Shown piece after piece: positions 1-11,235 of a DNA stretch of 64,000 nt (positions are counted from its first letter, which is position 1; the number at the start of each line of letters is the position of its first letter). Origin of the DNA: Takakia lepidozioides (taxonomy: Eukaryota > Streptophyta > Takakiopsida > Takakiales > Takakiaceae); contig CM060732.1 of NCBI GenBank assembly GCA_030704615.1, positions 38,175,053-38,239,052 on the forward strand. The letters are read 5' to 3'. The translations under genes were made by a program, and so were the position numbers. Below the pieces are notes generated by a model. That model was not told where the DNA came from. It searched no databases and worked only from the letters and a program-made list of their open reading frames with translations.

Positions 1-980
1 ATCGCTTTATAACGGGACCAGAAGTTTTCACCTTCAAAAGCATTCACGTGATTGGCCAGTCTCATCTGGGCACTGATCGTGCATCCGTGTGTACAAAACT
101 CTCAACATGCCATTATTTGACAGTGAAGAAGAGATGCAAATCAAACTGAATGTGGCAACTCTCCATTGTGAATGGGGAAAGCATAAACTCTACTGTGGGT
201 GAATCTGGACTAATAGAGTTTAGAGTTGGAGTGTGTCCCTTAGTACTTAGCCGCCGTTGTCACTTCATTTGTTTTATGATAAAGGCTGGTATGGCCTTTA
301 CCTTGCATGTCACACTAGGGCAGGGTGGTAGATAATATTAGCCTTGTTGGCAGAACTGTGTTTTTTGCAGGAAGCCCCACGTATGATGCCGTTGCTACCA
401 GTGTTGCTATCACTGAGATAGCATTTGCAGCAGAACTGAGGTTGGGGGACAACAATGTGAGCAGTAGTGTGGTTCCAAGGGCTGGAGTGTAAATCGGAGG
501 AGACATTGAAGATAGACTGCAGCCTGGCCCAGCGCGCTTGCAGAACTTCTTTCCCAAAGTGGAAAAGCCCTTGCTGCTGTGAACAGGATGCTGTGAATAG
601 CTATTCAGCACTGAATTCAGAATTTGTGTGGCACACAGCTATGAATGATGAAATACACCCAATGAGTTAGATGTCACATACATCACCATCCTCAAATATA
701 GGTTGGGGTCCTTCACTGTGAGTTAAAATACATGCAGTTTTCAATGAGGTCTGACCACTGGCTATGAGGCACCAAGCATAATCCTTGAGTATATGATCCA
801 GAAAACACTCCCATGGGCTCCCCAGAAGTAAGAAAGTCAGAACAAAGATGTAATAGGGTTTAAGATAATCCATTTACAGGTGATGAGTGCTAATTGATAG
901 CTGGCACTGACATATAATGCACAATGTTCATGTTAACACTCCTACTTTCCTCTTTCAATGTACTGCCTTACATAGCATCC
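1..980. other. no gene recognised
   Basis: Short open frames exist on both strands, but none shows a family signature, a convincing splice pattern or a coding-like repeat. I see nothing assignable here. Confidence 0.5.
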
Positions 981-1563
981 TCATATTATGCTACAAGTGC
1001 CAAAAGAGATCTTGTGGACTGTCTCTTGGTCCATATTAGGAGTGGTCATGGCGGAGGTGCCTGATTCTATAGACACTGTTGCAGGTGCTTCCAGATGACC
1101 ATCTAAACACTCTTTTGCATCTTTTGACACTCCCACCTTTGGCATACATGTCCACAAGGGTAATGACATCTGGTACAATCCCAGCTTTGATCATGTCACC
1201 ATGGACCTCCTTGCCCTTTTACAGGTCTGCCAGGCTCGCACACGCACGCAAACGAATGTGACCTGGTTCGGCTTCACCTCTTCCCTTCAGAGCACTCCAG
1301 GACACCAAAGTTTGTTCAGCCATAATATTGAGCACTCCATTTGCATCTTTGATGCTGCCACATTTGGCATGCACGTCCACAAGGGCAGTGTTGAGAATGA
1401 CATGTGGTACAATTCCAGGTTTCATCATGTCACCATGGTCCTCCTTGCCCTTTTCCAGGTCTGCCAGGTTTGCACATGCAGCTGTTACGACCTCTAATTC
1501 GCTATGGAAGCACCAGTGAGCCGTATGGAAGCCAGTGAGCTCAGCTCCACCACCCACCCACAC
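981..1563 (-). pseudogene. PLS-type PPR gene fragment (relic)
   Basis: Read on the minus strand, two neighbouring frames (1219-1563, then 981-1178) carry PPR family signatures in the usual order. ACANLADLEKGKE is followed by ALVDVHAKCGSIKDANGVL and VSWSALKG, then a second ACASLADL. The next frame continues with a KVGVSKDAKECLD-like stretch. The same phrases occur in the two intact PPR genes of this window (7161-9686 and 50133-52652), but here they are broken by frame changes, with no start codon and no C-terminal domain. It is a dead fragment of a relative, inverted with respect to both genes. Confidence 0.75.
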
Positions 1564-2344
1564 CTGAATTAGGACAACATTCTGATTTCCTTCCTAGTCA
1601 AAATCCCCCCTTCACTCATTACCGGCTCAAGTGCAATTGTGGGCTCACTTCCCACCTATGCTTGATAGACCCCACTATCATTTCCTAGGGACATGCCACA
1701 GGAAAAGCCCTCAACAGGTTATCATGGTCAATATCTCAGGAAATGGTAGATGCACTGAGTAGCAGTACAGATCGCTGAATGCAGATAGCCTATGGGAAGA
1801 GGTTGCAAAGAAGTTGCATTTGTGGTGAGAAGTAACCCACCAACTGGCATGAAGCTCAAGAAAACCTAAAATCAGCTGGTGATGGCAATGGATGGCTTCT
1901 CAGACTTCATCTTCAGCCTGACTGTCGCTCATAAGGTTATGATCAGCACTCTAAAGCAATTCAGCCCCTGCAATCTACATATTAATTGTTTAGTGGCAGA
2001 AGGGAATAGCTCAAAGGACCCACCACAAGCTCGTCATCAATGCGAAAAAGATAACTGCTGCCGCTGCTTCCAGTTAACCATCTTACCCACGCAGGTTTCT
2101 TGTAGCTATCAGTTCACTGGGAATCATGTCATAGGTAATAATGTGCTTAAAATCTGGACTTCTCGGATGAATCTACACCTGTAAATCCTACCATCGTTCA
2201 TACAAAACACAAATCCCACTAACTTCGATCATCAGAAATGCCCCATTTTACCATCTCTTTACCCACAATTTTCAATCCTCTCCCCACCTTCTCTTCACTG
2301 TTGTATCCTTCATAACACCAGAATGCCAAGGGTATTCCACTTAC
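1564..2344. other. no gene recognised
   Basis: Nothing assignable. If the adjacent B3 gene were intact, its missing 3' exon should lie here on the minus strand, but I could not find it. Confidence 0.4.
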
Positions 2345-3971
2345 AACGGAAAACCCAGGGCCGACATTCGAGGGTTTCATGACAAGTGCAATGTCTGGGT
2401 TGCTTGTCTGAAGTGCATTTGCAGCATCCAGGCCTTTCTGCCTCCTACTATTTGTGGACTGATGCCCTTGAGAAATCTTGTGAAATCTCCTTTTCCTCTC
2501 ACTAGCTGCAGTTTCTTGCTGTTGCACCAAAAGCTGGTCCTCTTTCTGCACATGAAAGAGAGAGAACTCCAACTTGTCCATTCCAATCAAATTCTAATTA
2601 GATTGACAAGAATGATAATCCATGATGGATCCATACCTCCTCTTGACTCTCCTCTTGGCTCTTTTCTTCCGCTGCCAAAACATTAACCACTATGCCTCTC
2701 TGGCCTGCATAATACTAGGCCGCTGTTATGGCCTGAATCGGAGAGTTCGGTGCTATCGATCTACACGCATCCTCTCCAGGGTTGCAAGACCTCCCACTCT
2801 TGCTGGCCACTCCTGTTGCATGCTCCGGAGAAATGCTGGCATCCTTCTTGGAGGTACTGGGCTTGGTCCACTTGTCAACATTCTAACTCTTGCCTGAGAG
2901 TCTAGAGTCCTTCTCATCAAGTATATTAGTTGATTGCACTATACCATTTCCACAGTTCCCACTGCAGTATCCCTTAAGCTGTACCCTGCCAGTAACTGCC
3001 TGCTCATGGCTATGGCCTTCATTCCCAATACAGGCAGAATTAACCACTCTGAAGTTGTGAACCACAAATGTGATCCTGATTGGATTTCTCAGCTCAAAAA
3101 CACAAACATCGCCGAGGTTCTGTGCTTGAGAAAACTTCCTCCACCCAACATTTAGACGCGTATGCAAATGCTTTGGATACCACAGCACAGAACAATGCTT
3201 GCCAATAGTGTCCACCAGCAGTAATTCTGTGTTTGCTTGGGCGAACCATTTTTCGCAAAAGCTGCTGGAAAGTGCTAAAAAGCAAGAGGCCCAACATGCC
3301 ACACAAGTTAGCATGAGATTTTGGAAAGTATTTTGGGCCAGCATGGGTTACTTCTTTTACATCATCCATTACGATTGAGTCACAACTTCCATTCATCGTG
3401 TTGTGGTGAAATGGGACTGCAATGTGATAACAAGGATAAACTTTTAAATCTCGTCAAGCCTGAACCAAATGACTAATGGTCAGGGAATTTATGGCATGCA
3501 TACTTATGCATAGTGGTCCAGCTGGCAACTCCCACCCACTCGTTTCAGTTCTTGCCACATTCATGTCTCATGCACTGACCATAGCAAAATGCAGCCCAGG
3601 TGTTTTGCCAGTTACCAACGAGGGTTAACTTCACTTGAGCATTGGGACCTTGTTCCAGAAATCTACCCTGGCAGGTGCTGCAGGGAAGCCCAAGAAACTT
3701 TGGTACAAGGTACATCATGAAATTGTATTGTACATAATTCAGGTGTAGTTGCTCTGCTCCCTGTTCTACTTGTACAACACATTAATTCACTCACCAGGAA
3801 GCCGCTGGTGTAGGTCTTGGTCATGATGAGAATAACACTTTGGTTACTGGTTTTATGTGCACTTGCAGCCTCAAGAGCCTTCACCGTCTTACCTGCTGGA
3901 ACCTTTGGAGATACTTCTGTCCTTGATGGTGGCAGCAGAACTCCAGGAACCTGTTTGAGAGCACCAGCCAT
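2345..3971 (-). pseudogene. B3 DNA-binding-domain (REM-like) gene, probably decayed
   Basis: Three minus-strand segments fit plant B3 transcription-factor domains. Segment 3795-3971 has a B3 first-strand motif (SNQSVILIMTKTYTSGF) and ends at a GTGAGT donor. Segment 2905-3396 supplies the rest of that domain: PKYFPKSHAN, then LLLVDTIGKH, SVLWYPKHLH and GWRKFSQAQNLGDVCVFEL, the classic GW..F and GD.C.FEL signature, followed by VVHNFRVV. Segment 2345-2590 starts a second B3 domain (TSNPDIALVMKPSNVGPGF) and ends at a GTAAGT donor. PKYFPKSHAN and LLLVDTIGKH are in different frames with no room for a normal intron, the linker before GD is short, and the exon completing the second domain is not found. 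B3 proteins bind DNA in the nucleus. I infer a two-B3 gene that is now broken; mis-spliced reading of a live gene is possible. Confidence 0.6.
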
Positions 3972-4158
3972 GGTCTATGAGAACCAATTCATGACTGAAT
4001 GCATCTACACTCTAACCAAATTTTGAAAATAAAGTTGGAATTCTGGCAATAAGACTCGGGGTCTTGGTACTGGTAATTCGAGCTGTTAATGTTGGCAAGT
4101 TTTGCTTATAGACACTAGTTTTAAAATCTGCTTAAGAAGAACGCCTTCAGCCCCACCG

Positions 4159-4838
4159 CTAACTTGGTTGCCAAGATACATGCAGCACATAGGATAATGG
4201 TGGATTTGACAGAATTAATGAATTGGTGACAGTTTGATTTTCATCAACTTCCAGGCTGACCTTAGAATTGTGCTCTAGTTGCTTCAATCCTCTGCTGCTC
4301 CCAAAATCAGCTCCAATGTCAATGAGGTCCTGTATCTCAGCACTTCGTCTCTTGGATTGTGGACTCAAACACCTTTCAGGGTTTGCAAATCGCTGTGGGG
4401 TCAGTGAATCCTGCTCAGTATGACGAACCCGAGCTTCTGGGTCAGCTTCAGCCCTCTTTGGCTGCACCTGTGCGACTACATAGTTCAGTCCTCCCTCTCG
4501 CATTTCCAGGTTGATCTCACAGTAAGCTGGAGCAGAGAAGCACTCCATGTGGGAGTGCTTCTCCCTTAGACACGGGAGCTTCTCTGCTCCAGCTTGCTGT
4601 GAGATCACCCCCTTCCTTCCCATTTTTGAGATAGTTAACGGCGACAAGGAGCATTGAAAAAGCCTCTTTTACTTTTATAATCTCTCTTTCTCCCAACCCA
4701 GAAATTTCCATGTCCAGCTTTGATCATGCCCTCATCTTCCAGTCTCATCAGGTCCTCATCGCCCTCTTCTTCCCTCCTGTGCTTGATGAGGTTCTGCCCT
4801 AGCTTGGCAGCATGACGTCTCTTCCTCAGAACTTTCAT
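4159..4838 (-). other. unassigned minus-strand open frames upstream of the B3 relic
   Basis: Open frames 4159-4647 and 4635-4838 encode charged, Lys/Arg/Glu-rich sequence (for example KLGQNLIKHRREEEGDEDL). They could be 5' exons of the B3 locus because they lie just upstream in the same orientation. No family was recognised, and the first frame runs through a perfect foldback (4512-4607), which argues against ordinary coding. Low confidence. Confidence 0.2.
4512..4607. repeat. 30-bp near-perfect inverted repeat (foldback hairpin)
   Basis: Arm 4512-4541 pairs with arm 4578-4607 over all 30 positions; the only departure from Watson-Crick pairing would be a G-U wobble in RNA. The 36-nt loop and inner stem contain a second, competing inverted repeat (4537-4547 with 4552-4562, 4-nt loop). 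Confidence 0.85.
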
Positions 4839-5900
4839 GCGTGAAGCAATGTTCTTCAGATTGACACTCTGTTTCCCAGACTGGTGATTGGTGTGCGGTC
4901 TGGGAAACCTATGAAGAACATCTACCCGCAGATTCCTTGTAGCTATCGATTACAGGGAATGCAAGAGTCTGCGACGGACACCGAGACACCGTACCCGTCA
5001 CCGAATAGTATTCCATAGAAAGCTTTATTTTCCCCCTCGAAGCCCGGTTGCTTGGGGCTGGTGTTTCCTTGTAAACAAAAAAAAAATGTAGCCCGGAATC
5101 CCAGCTTTTTAAATGAGAACTAGCAAACCCCAGAAAGCTCCTAAAACTCATGTTCGTAAGGGAACAGGGTTCACAGTTCGCAGATGTGGGTGCAACGGTG
5201 CACATTGTACACAACTGATTTCCGGGGAGGATGTTTCTTCACAAGTGCAGTTGCGAGCGTGTTGAATTGGGTTGGTGCCATCTTGGTGCAGCGTGCTCTG
5301 TCTTGTCCTTCCGGTCAGGGGCGGATGCCTCTCATCATGCAGAGAATCGACGAGCCGGGCTGTGGAGTGGAAATGGGTGCGCAGCTTGGCAAAATAATCG
5401 TTGCAAGTGACGGCTGCGACGTCTCCCCAGCCTACAGGGAAGTTGAAGAAAGGTATGGACATCCGTAACTCTTGTCGTACTTTTGAGTGAGTTCGCGATA
5501 ACGATCTAGGCTCCAAGTTGTCCGTGGCCCATCCCGTGAACGCTTTGTATCCAGATGGGTAAGGAAGCTAGACCGCAAACACCGCCCACTGTCAGTCCAG
5601 TTCCAAGGGTTTAGTGTTGGTGTGAGGTTGGTTAGATTCATTAGATACGACGCTGATTTCAGCACTGCTGCCCTAGCCCCCGCTCCATCACATGTGGCTG
5701 TGATGATGTTGCCGGTCACAAGGTGCTTGATGAGTGGAGGGGAGTAGACAGAGAAATGACGGAACTTGATAATGTCCACCGCAAGGCCAGAGGGAGGGAG
5801 GAAGAAGGAATGACTACCTACTAGTCCGCAGGAGACATAGGTTCATTCATCGCTGCTGGCACTAGTCTTGCTCTCAGTTATGAAAAGCCAGCAAACAATG
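4839..5900. other. no gene recognised
   Basis: Overlapping short frames on both strands (for example 5148-5516 and 5432-5779 on the minus strand) show no recognisable domain. Confidence 0.4.
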
Positions 5901-5929
5901 TGCTAGTGGTAGGTTGGTGGCAAGGAGTT

Positions 5930-6180
5930 TGTTTTAGTCTGTTCCCTGCTATTGGAAAGATACATGGAGCTTCGGTGGTTGTAGCCTGCTCTGTGCAAGG
6001 TTTGGTTGAAGCAATGGCTGCTCAGCTGCCCTCTGGTGGTTTCACAGAATGGTGCAGGATTACCAAACTTCAGACACAAGCACACGTTGGATTGATGGTT
6101 GTTTGAACCCTCCTTGGGTGACCACAGAGCTAGCTGCCATGATTCAAGGGGTTTGGTCCAGACTATGACCAAACAGTGGG
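5930..6180 (+). repeat. PPR-leader repeat, copy 1
   Basis: This shares a long diverged block with 6660-6910, 46165-46380, 48820-49050 and 49570-49780. Landmarks are a 'gttgtagcct' stretch, 'gctgctcagctgcc' and a 'ttcacag' acceptor-like site, followed by 'cttcagacacaagc'. All copies lie upstream of a PPR gene on the same strand, so they look like duplicated 5' leader or promoter sequence. Confidence 0.7.
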
Positions 6181-6414
6181 TGTAGATTACCGTGACTATC
6201 ACCCACAACCAGCCTGGTTTGAATGGTAGCTTTGGCCACAATCAGGTTCTTACTAAACTTCTGCCGCATCTGCAAAATTATGGTAGGCTTGTATGGTTCT
6301 TGTGCGCATGAAGCAGGGATAAAGCAAAGAGCAACCTGCAACTTCTAGCATGCCTCATAGAGACGGAGGCAACTGGAATATTGCAAAGGTCTGGCAGTCT
6401 TGTAGTTCATGTAT

Positions 6415-6500
6415 GCAGGTCAGGCAATGAGCAAGACACGCCTCTGGCAGGAATTCTTCTCAGATCCTTGGAAGTGGTGTGATAAGGTGAGAATATCTTC
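6415..6500 (+). repeat. leader exon-like repeat, copy A
   Basis: The block reads 'gcaggtcaggcaatgagcaa', then a ctctggcaggaatt-like stretch and a gataaggtgag end. It recurs at 46740-46810, 48540-48640 and 49350-49450. Each copy ends in a GGTGAG- or GGTAAG-like donor, which suggests a former non-coding 5' exon. Confidence 0.55.
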
Positions 6501-6659
6501 ATTTAGAAGGTGAATGAGTTGTCAAGGAGGGCTCACTGCTGAAGCTGACATACTCACGTATTGTGGATTGGATTGTAAATTAATAACAGATTTAGTTCTG
6601 AAAAAGAAGCTAAAAAGTGGTTCTTTACTCTAGGAAGTATGTTAGTCAAAAGTAGGGTT

Positions 6660-6910
6660 TCCCCCGTTATTGAAAGATGCTTGGACCTTGGGTAGTTGTA
6701 GCCTTGTCTGTGAGGCTGTGGTTGACGGTATGGCTGCTCAGCTGCCCACTCCTGGTTTTTACAGAAAAGTCAGAGATTGCCAGGCTTCAGACGCAAGCGC
6801 AGAAATGGGGTGCTTTGGATTGAGCATTGGTCGCTCTCTCCATGGTTGAAAACAGAGCTCTTAGCCTTGATACAAGGTCAAGCACAATCTACTGAGTGGT
6901 CCAATGTGAA
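6660..6910 (+). repeat. PPR-leader repeat, copy 2
   Basis: Second copy of the leader block, about 250-500 bases upstream of the first PPR start codon. It is followed by 'gatacaaggtcaagcac', which matches the copy immediately upstream of the second PPR gene. Confidence 0.7.
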
Positions 6911-7160
6911 TGTATATCGTGAAGCTACAGCCCGTGAATACATCTGGTATTGTCTTGACAATATTCATGGGTTCCAACCCAAACATGTAGCATTTGTACC
7001 ATTTATTCTCTAACTATAAGACTCTGGTATTTTTGACCTCTTCATGTGTAGCCCCAAGCCTGTATTCATAGAGAGATATTTTCTTGACTTATCAATGAGC
7101 TAGGAGATACAATACGCCAGTTGATTGTAAGTTGTAAGTAAAGATTTGGGGTTATGCAGG

Positions 7161-9686
7161 ATGGCCGGGTCGAATCAGGCACAGTTTTTTGAATCTGGCA
7201 CCTCCTCGACGACAAATGCTTTTGAAACAGGAGCAGGAGAGGGACTCAATAAGAACCTTTCTGGCACTGCTGTGGCTGTGGTTACACTTTGTGAGGCAGA
7301 ACAAGCCAAACAGGCACTGCACATTTTGAACCAGCAATTCATTTTGGCAGACTCCAGTACTTACTTGTGCATTTTACAAGGGTGTATCAAGACTAAAGAT
7401 CTAGAAACGGGAAAGCAAGTGCATGCCCACATTATCCAAAATGGATTCGAGCCAAATATCCGTCTACTCAACACCCTTGTCAACTTGTATGGCAAGTGTG
7501 GGAGCCTGGTGGATGCACGGCAAGTGTTTGATAAAATGCCTAAACGAAATTTGTTTACGTGGACTATAATGATAGCAGGATATGCCAAACGTGGATGTGG
7601 GTCTGAGGCTTTTGAGATCTATGAGCAAATGCAGCAGGAAGGGATGACTCCCAACAGGGTGACGTTCATTTGCATTCTCAATGCATGTGCTAGCCAAGGA
7701 GCCCTTGAAAAAGGTAAGGAGATCCATGCCAGTATCCTTGAAGCTGGAATTGCGCCAAATATCGTTCTGGAGACTGCCCTTGTTGCCATGTATGCAAAAT
7801 GCGGGAGCATGGAGGATGCGCGTCAAGTGTTCAACAACATGGCCAAACAAGATGTGATCTCATGGAATGCGATGATTGCAGGATACGCTCAGTGTGGGTG
7901 TGGTAGAGAGGCTCTCAGGATGTATGAGCAAATGACACAGAAAGGGTTGCTGATGGATAAGGTCACATTCATTTGTGCTCTCAATGCATGTGCCAACCTT
8001 GGAGCCTTAGAGAAAGGCAAAGAGGTCCATTCTGACATCATCAAAGCTCGAGTTGCGCCAGATGTTGTTCTCCAGACAGCCCTTGTAGACATGTATGCTA
8101 AATGTGGAAGTGTAAAGGATGCACGCGGAGTCTTTGACAAAATGGCTGAACGAAATGTGGTGTCATGGAATGTGATGATTGCAGGGTACGCTCAACATGG
8201 ACATGCTAGGGAGGCTTTTGAGAGCTACAAGCAATTGCAATGGGTAGGGGTGAAGCCCGACAGGGTCACATTCATTAGCGTACTCAATGCATGTGCTACC
8301 CTAGGATCCCTGGAATTAGGCAAAAAGATCCATGTTGACATCATGAAAGCAGGAATTGTGTCATATATAAATTTGGAGAATACCCTTGTCAACATGTATG
8401 CCAAGTGCGGGAGTGTAATGGAGGCACGTCAAGTGTTTGACAATATGGCTCAAAGAACTGTGGTCTCTTGGAATGCTATGATTGGAGGATATGCTCAGCA
8501 TGGGTTTGGTAGGGAAGCGTTGGAGATCTATGAGCAAATGCAACAGAAAGGGGTGACTCCCAACAGGGTCACATTCACTTGTGTTCTGAATGCATGTGCA
8601 AGCCTGGCAGCCCTGGAAAACGGCAGAGAAGTCCATACTGAAATCATCAAAACTGGAATTGCACCTGATATGATTCTGGAGACTGCCCTTGCTGACATGT
8701 ATGCTAAATGTGGGAGCATGAAGCATGCACATCAAGTATTTTGCAACATGCGTAAGCGAAGTGTGGTCTCTTGGAATGCAATGATTGCAGGATATGCTCA
8801 GAATGGGTGTGGCAGAGATGCTCTCCGACTATTTGGACAAATGCAAGAGGAAGGCTTGAAACCGGATGATATCACCTTTATATGTCTTCTCTCTGCATGT
8901 AGCCATGTGGGCCTGGTGGAGGAAGGGCATCACTACTTTCATTCCATGAATCAAGATCATGGCCTCATTCCTACAGTGGAGCATTTTGGGTGCATGGTGG
9001 ATCTTCTTGGCCGTGGAGGGCGATTGGATGAGGCAGAGGACTTCATTAACAAAATGCCATTAGAACCAGGTGCTACGGTGTGGGGGGCCTTGCTTGGTGC
9101 CTGCAGAAGTCATGGAGATGTGGAGCTAGCAGAACATGCAGCAAAATGCCTTCTCAAGTGGGTTCCACAGGATGCTGGAACTTACGTGCTGCTATCAAAC
9201 ATCTATGCTGCAGCTGGCAGGTGGGATGATCAAGCGAATGTGAGAAAAATGATGGAGGACAGAGGTGTTAAGAAAGAGCCAGGGTGCAGCTGCATAGAGG
9301 TGGACAGCCGGGTGCATGCATTTGTTGTAGGAGACAAATTGCATCCACAAATTGAAGAAATCCATGCTGAGCTGAAGAGGTTGTATGAGCAGATGAAGGA
9401 GGCTGGGTATGTCCCGGACACGCACTTTGTATTGCATGATGTGGAGGAGGAGCAAAACGAATTTTCGCTATGCCACCACAGTGAGAAGCTGGCCATTGCT
9501 TTTGGGCTGATCAGCACTCCCCCTGGGGTGCCTATCCGTGTCATCAAGAACCTTAGGGTGTGTGGCGACTGCCACAAGGCCACCAAGTTCATCTCAAAGA
9601 TTGTTGGGCGAGCAGTTGTAGTAAGGGATGCCAACCGCTTTCACCACTTCAAAAACGGGGTTTGTTCTTGTGGGGATTACTGGTGA
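7161..9686 (+). CDS. DYW-type pentatricopeptide repeat protein (complete)
   Basis: PPR proteins bind organellar RNA. The DYW class is a C-to-U editing deaminase in plastids or mitochondria. I start at the ATG at 7161 (MAGSNQAQFF), giving 841 residues; the frame is open slightly further upstream but without ATG, and 'ttatgcag' just before it looks like a 3' splice site. There are five PLS triplets of about 101 residues, each with a variant of MYAKCGSMEDARQVF and VVSWNAMIAGYAQ. Then come SACSHVGLVEEG, E/E+ motifs (PLEPGATVWGALLGAC, GTYVLLSNIYAAAGRW) and a full DYW domain (about residues 749-841). The zinc and catalytic residues are present: HSE at about 773-775 and CGDC at about 801-804, ending exactly in CGDYW. 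It is intronless within the coding region. The target transcript cannot be read from the sequence. A paralogue lies at 50133-52652. Confidence 0.95.
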   Translation: MAGSNQAQFFESGTSSTTNAFETGAGEGLNKNLSGTAVAVVTLCEAEQAKQALHILNQQFILADSSTYLCILQGCIKTKDLETGKQVHAHIIQNGFEPNIRLLNTLVNLYGKCGSLVDARQVFDKMPKRNLFTWTIMIAGYAKRGCGSEAFEIYEQMQQEGMTPNRVTFICILNACASQGALEKGKEIHASILEAGIAPNIVLETALVAMYAKCGSMEDARQVFNNMAKQDVISWNAMIAGYAQCGCGREALRMYEQMTQKGLLMDKVTFICALNACANLGALEKGKEVHSDIIKARVAPDVVLQTALVDMYAKCGSVKDARGVFDKMAERNVVSWNVMIAGYAQHGHAREAFESYKQLQWVGVKPDRVTFISVLNACATLGSLELGKKIHVDIMKAGIVSYINLENTLVNMYAKCGSVMEARQVFDNMAQRTVVSWNAMIGGYAQHGFGREALEIYEQMQQKGVTPNRVTFTCVLNACASLAALENGREVHTEIIKTGIAPDMILETALADMYAKCGSMKHAHQVFCNMRKRSVVSWNAMIAGYAQNGCGRDALRLFGQMQEEGLKPDDITFICLLSACSHVGLVEEGHHYFHSMNQDHGLIPTVEHFGCMVDLLGRGGRLDEAEDFINKMPLEPGATVWGALLGACRSHGDVELAEHAAKCLLKWVPQDAGTYVLLSNIYAAAGRWDDQANVRKMMEDRGVKKEPGCSCIEVDSRVHAFVVGDKLHPQIEEIHAELKRLYEQMKEAGYVPDTHFVLHDVEEEQNEFSLCHHSEKLAIAFGLISTPPGVPIRVIKNLRVCGDCHKATKFISKIVGRAVVVRDANRFHHFKNGVCSCGDYW

Positions 9687-10330
9687 AACTTGCAACATAA
9701 AGAAAGAAACTGCTCTGCTTCAACCTGGAGATGGAAAAGGTCCTAAAGTTATCATTGTTTACCGCAATTGAGTCCAGAGATTTGTGATATCGATTGTGAG
9801 AGATAGTACTGCACTTCCCCTGAGCTGCGCACAATGGACATCACCGTTATTATCAAACTGCTGCATTGAAAGTGCCGAAATTGTTGAAGTGTTGCATTGG
9901 CATGAGAAGCTCCTACAGTTATTGGGGTTAAAAGGTTTGCAGTTGTGAAGATTGAACAAGGGGATGAAGATCAAGGAAGACTGGGTACTCGAGAGTGATT
10001 TTCTTTGCAGTGACTGGGAATCTGCGCCGCAATACACTTTGACACCCCTTCTACTTATGATAGTGACAGAGGGTTTCAACGATGGTTCTGAATTTCAATG
10101 TAACTTACAACGCTAAGAGCAGTCAAGATCAAATCAATGACAGGATATTTCACATCATACAAAGATGTTTTTTTCTCCTCTTTGTATTCTTTGGGCTTTC
10201 GTCCTGCTATAAAAATCAAGGGCTTCCATCCCCTTTCTTTATTAAAAGAAAATAATAAAAAAAGGTCAGCTACTTGTACAAAGGAATTATGGGGATGAAA
10301 ACCAAAACATTCATCAGAACCAGCCACTAG
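9687..10330 (+). other. 3' flank of the DYW PPR gene, probably 3' UTR
   Basis: Around 9985-10035 the sequence ('aggaagactgggt', then a gagagtga-tttctt stretch) resembles 53175-53235, downstream of the second PPR gene. The shared 3' flank shows that the two genes arose by copying DNA rather than by domain convergence. Confidence 0.5.
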
Positions 10331-11235
10331 TTGAATATAAGGAGGTTGATTTATTTTTCATTTTTCCAAAATCGCCACAAGGGCCACATGTGGATTCTAT
10401 CCAGCACCCATGTGGCGAGATTAAAAAAGTGGCAGGGTTAGAAAAGTGATTATATAACAGGTGGCACGTTTTAATGGGTCCACATTAGCAAAATCAGGCT
10501 ACTGACGTTCAGCTACTAGTGGATTTTTTCGGATTTGTCCCTTGAGCAAGTATCTGAGGGCATAACCACACAAGCGGCAGTGGAAGTCCCCGCAACCTGC
10601 TGATTGGTTGATGGATCGTAAACTGATACCCTCACCTACCACGCGGGTGGAACGGCAACGAGAAGGCAACTTACGTGGAACCTCTCTGCGAAAGTAGGAT
10701 TTCCAGGGATTATTGCCTGGAAATCCGAAATGTTAGGGAACTTCTTTGTCATGATATGCTCCTTCCCCTCCTGGAGCTCATCTCCTCGTTCATCTCTGTT
10801 TCTCAACGCTCTGTTCATGTGCCCGAATGCCGCTCATGTGGTAGCGTTGGTTTGTTTTTGCTGACATAGGCCTACTCTCCATAACATATAGGTGCTACAA
10901 TCCTAACCAGGGACTTACATGTCACTCGAGCTCAGTGCCGCTCATGTGGTAAGACCATGACTCATTTTCCAGGTCAAGATTTAAGGATTTCTTGTCAAGG
11001 AAGAAGAACACTTCTCCAAGCACAAGGCTCATCCCAAGGGAAGGGGGTGAAGATCAATTTAGACAATATACACAATTTAGTCGATCTGGTCAGCTTACTT
11101 GGATCCTACTGCGAGTTATGAAATTGTCTTGGTTGGGTAGTGGTGCAACATACCATCTTTAAGTTTTCCTTTTCTATACATATTTTATTTATGCACCAGA
11201 AATCTGAGTAAGAGTAGTAGACGTAAGATCAATAT
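10331..11235. other. no gene recognised
   Basis: Nothing assignable. Around 10170-10260 there is a short A/T-rich tail-like stretch (ctttctttattaaaagaaa) that recurs near 28165-28200, so a dispersed retroelement end is possible. Confidence 0.4.

Noticed and set aside
7361-8735. Several minus-strand frames of 60-130 codons inside the first PPR gene
   Set aside because: They repeat with the period of the PPR modules and mirror the sense repeats, so they are not genes.
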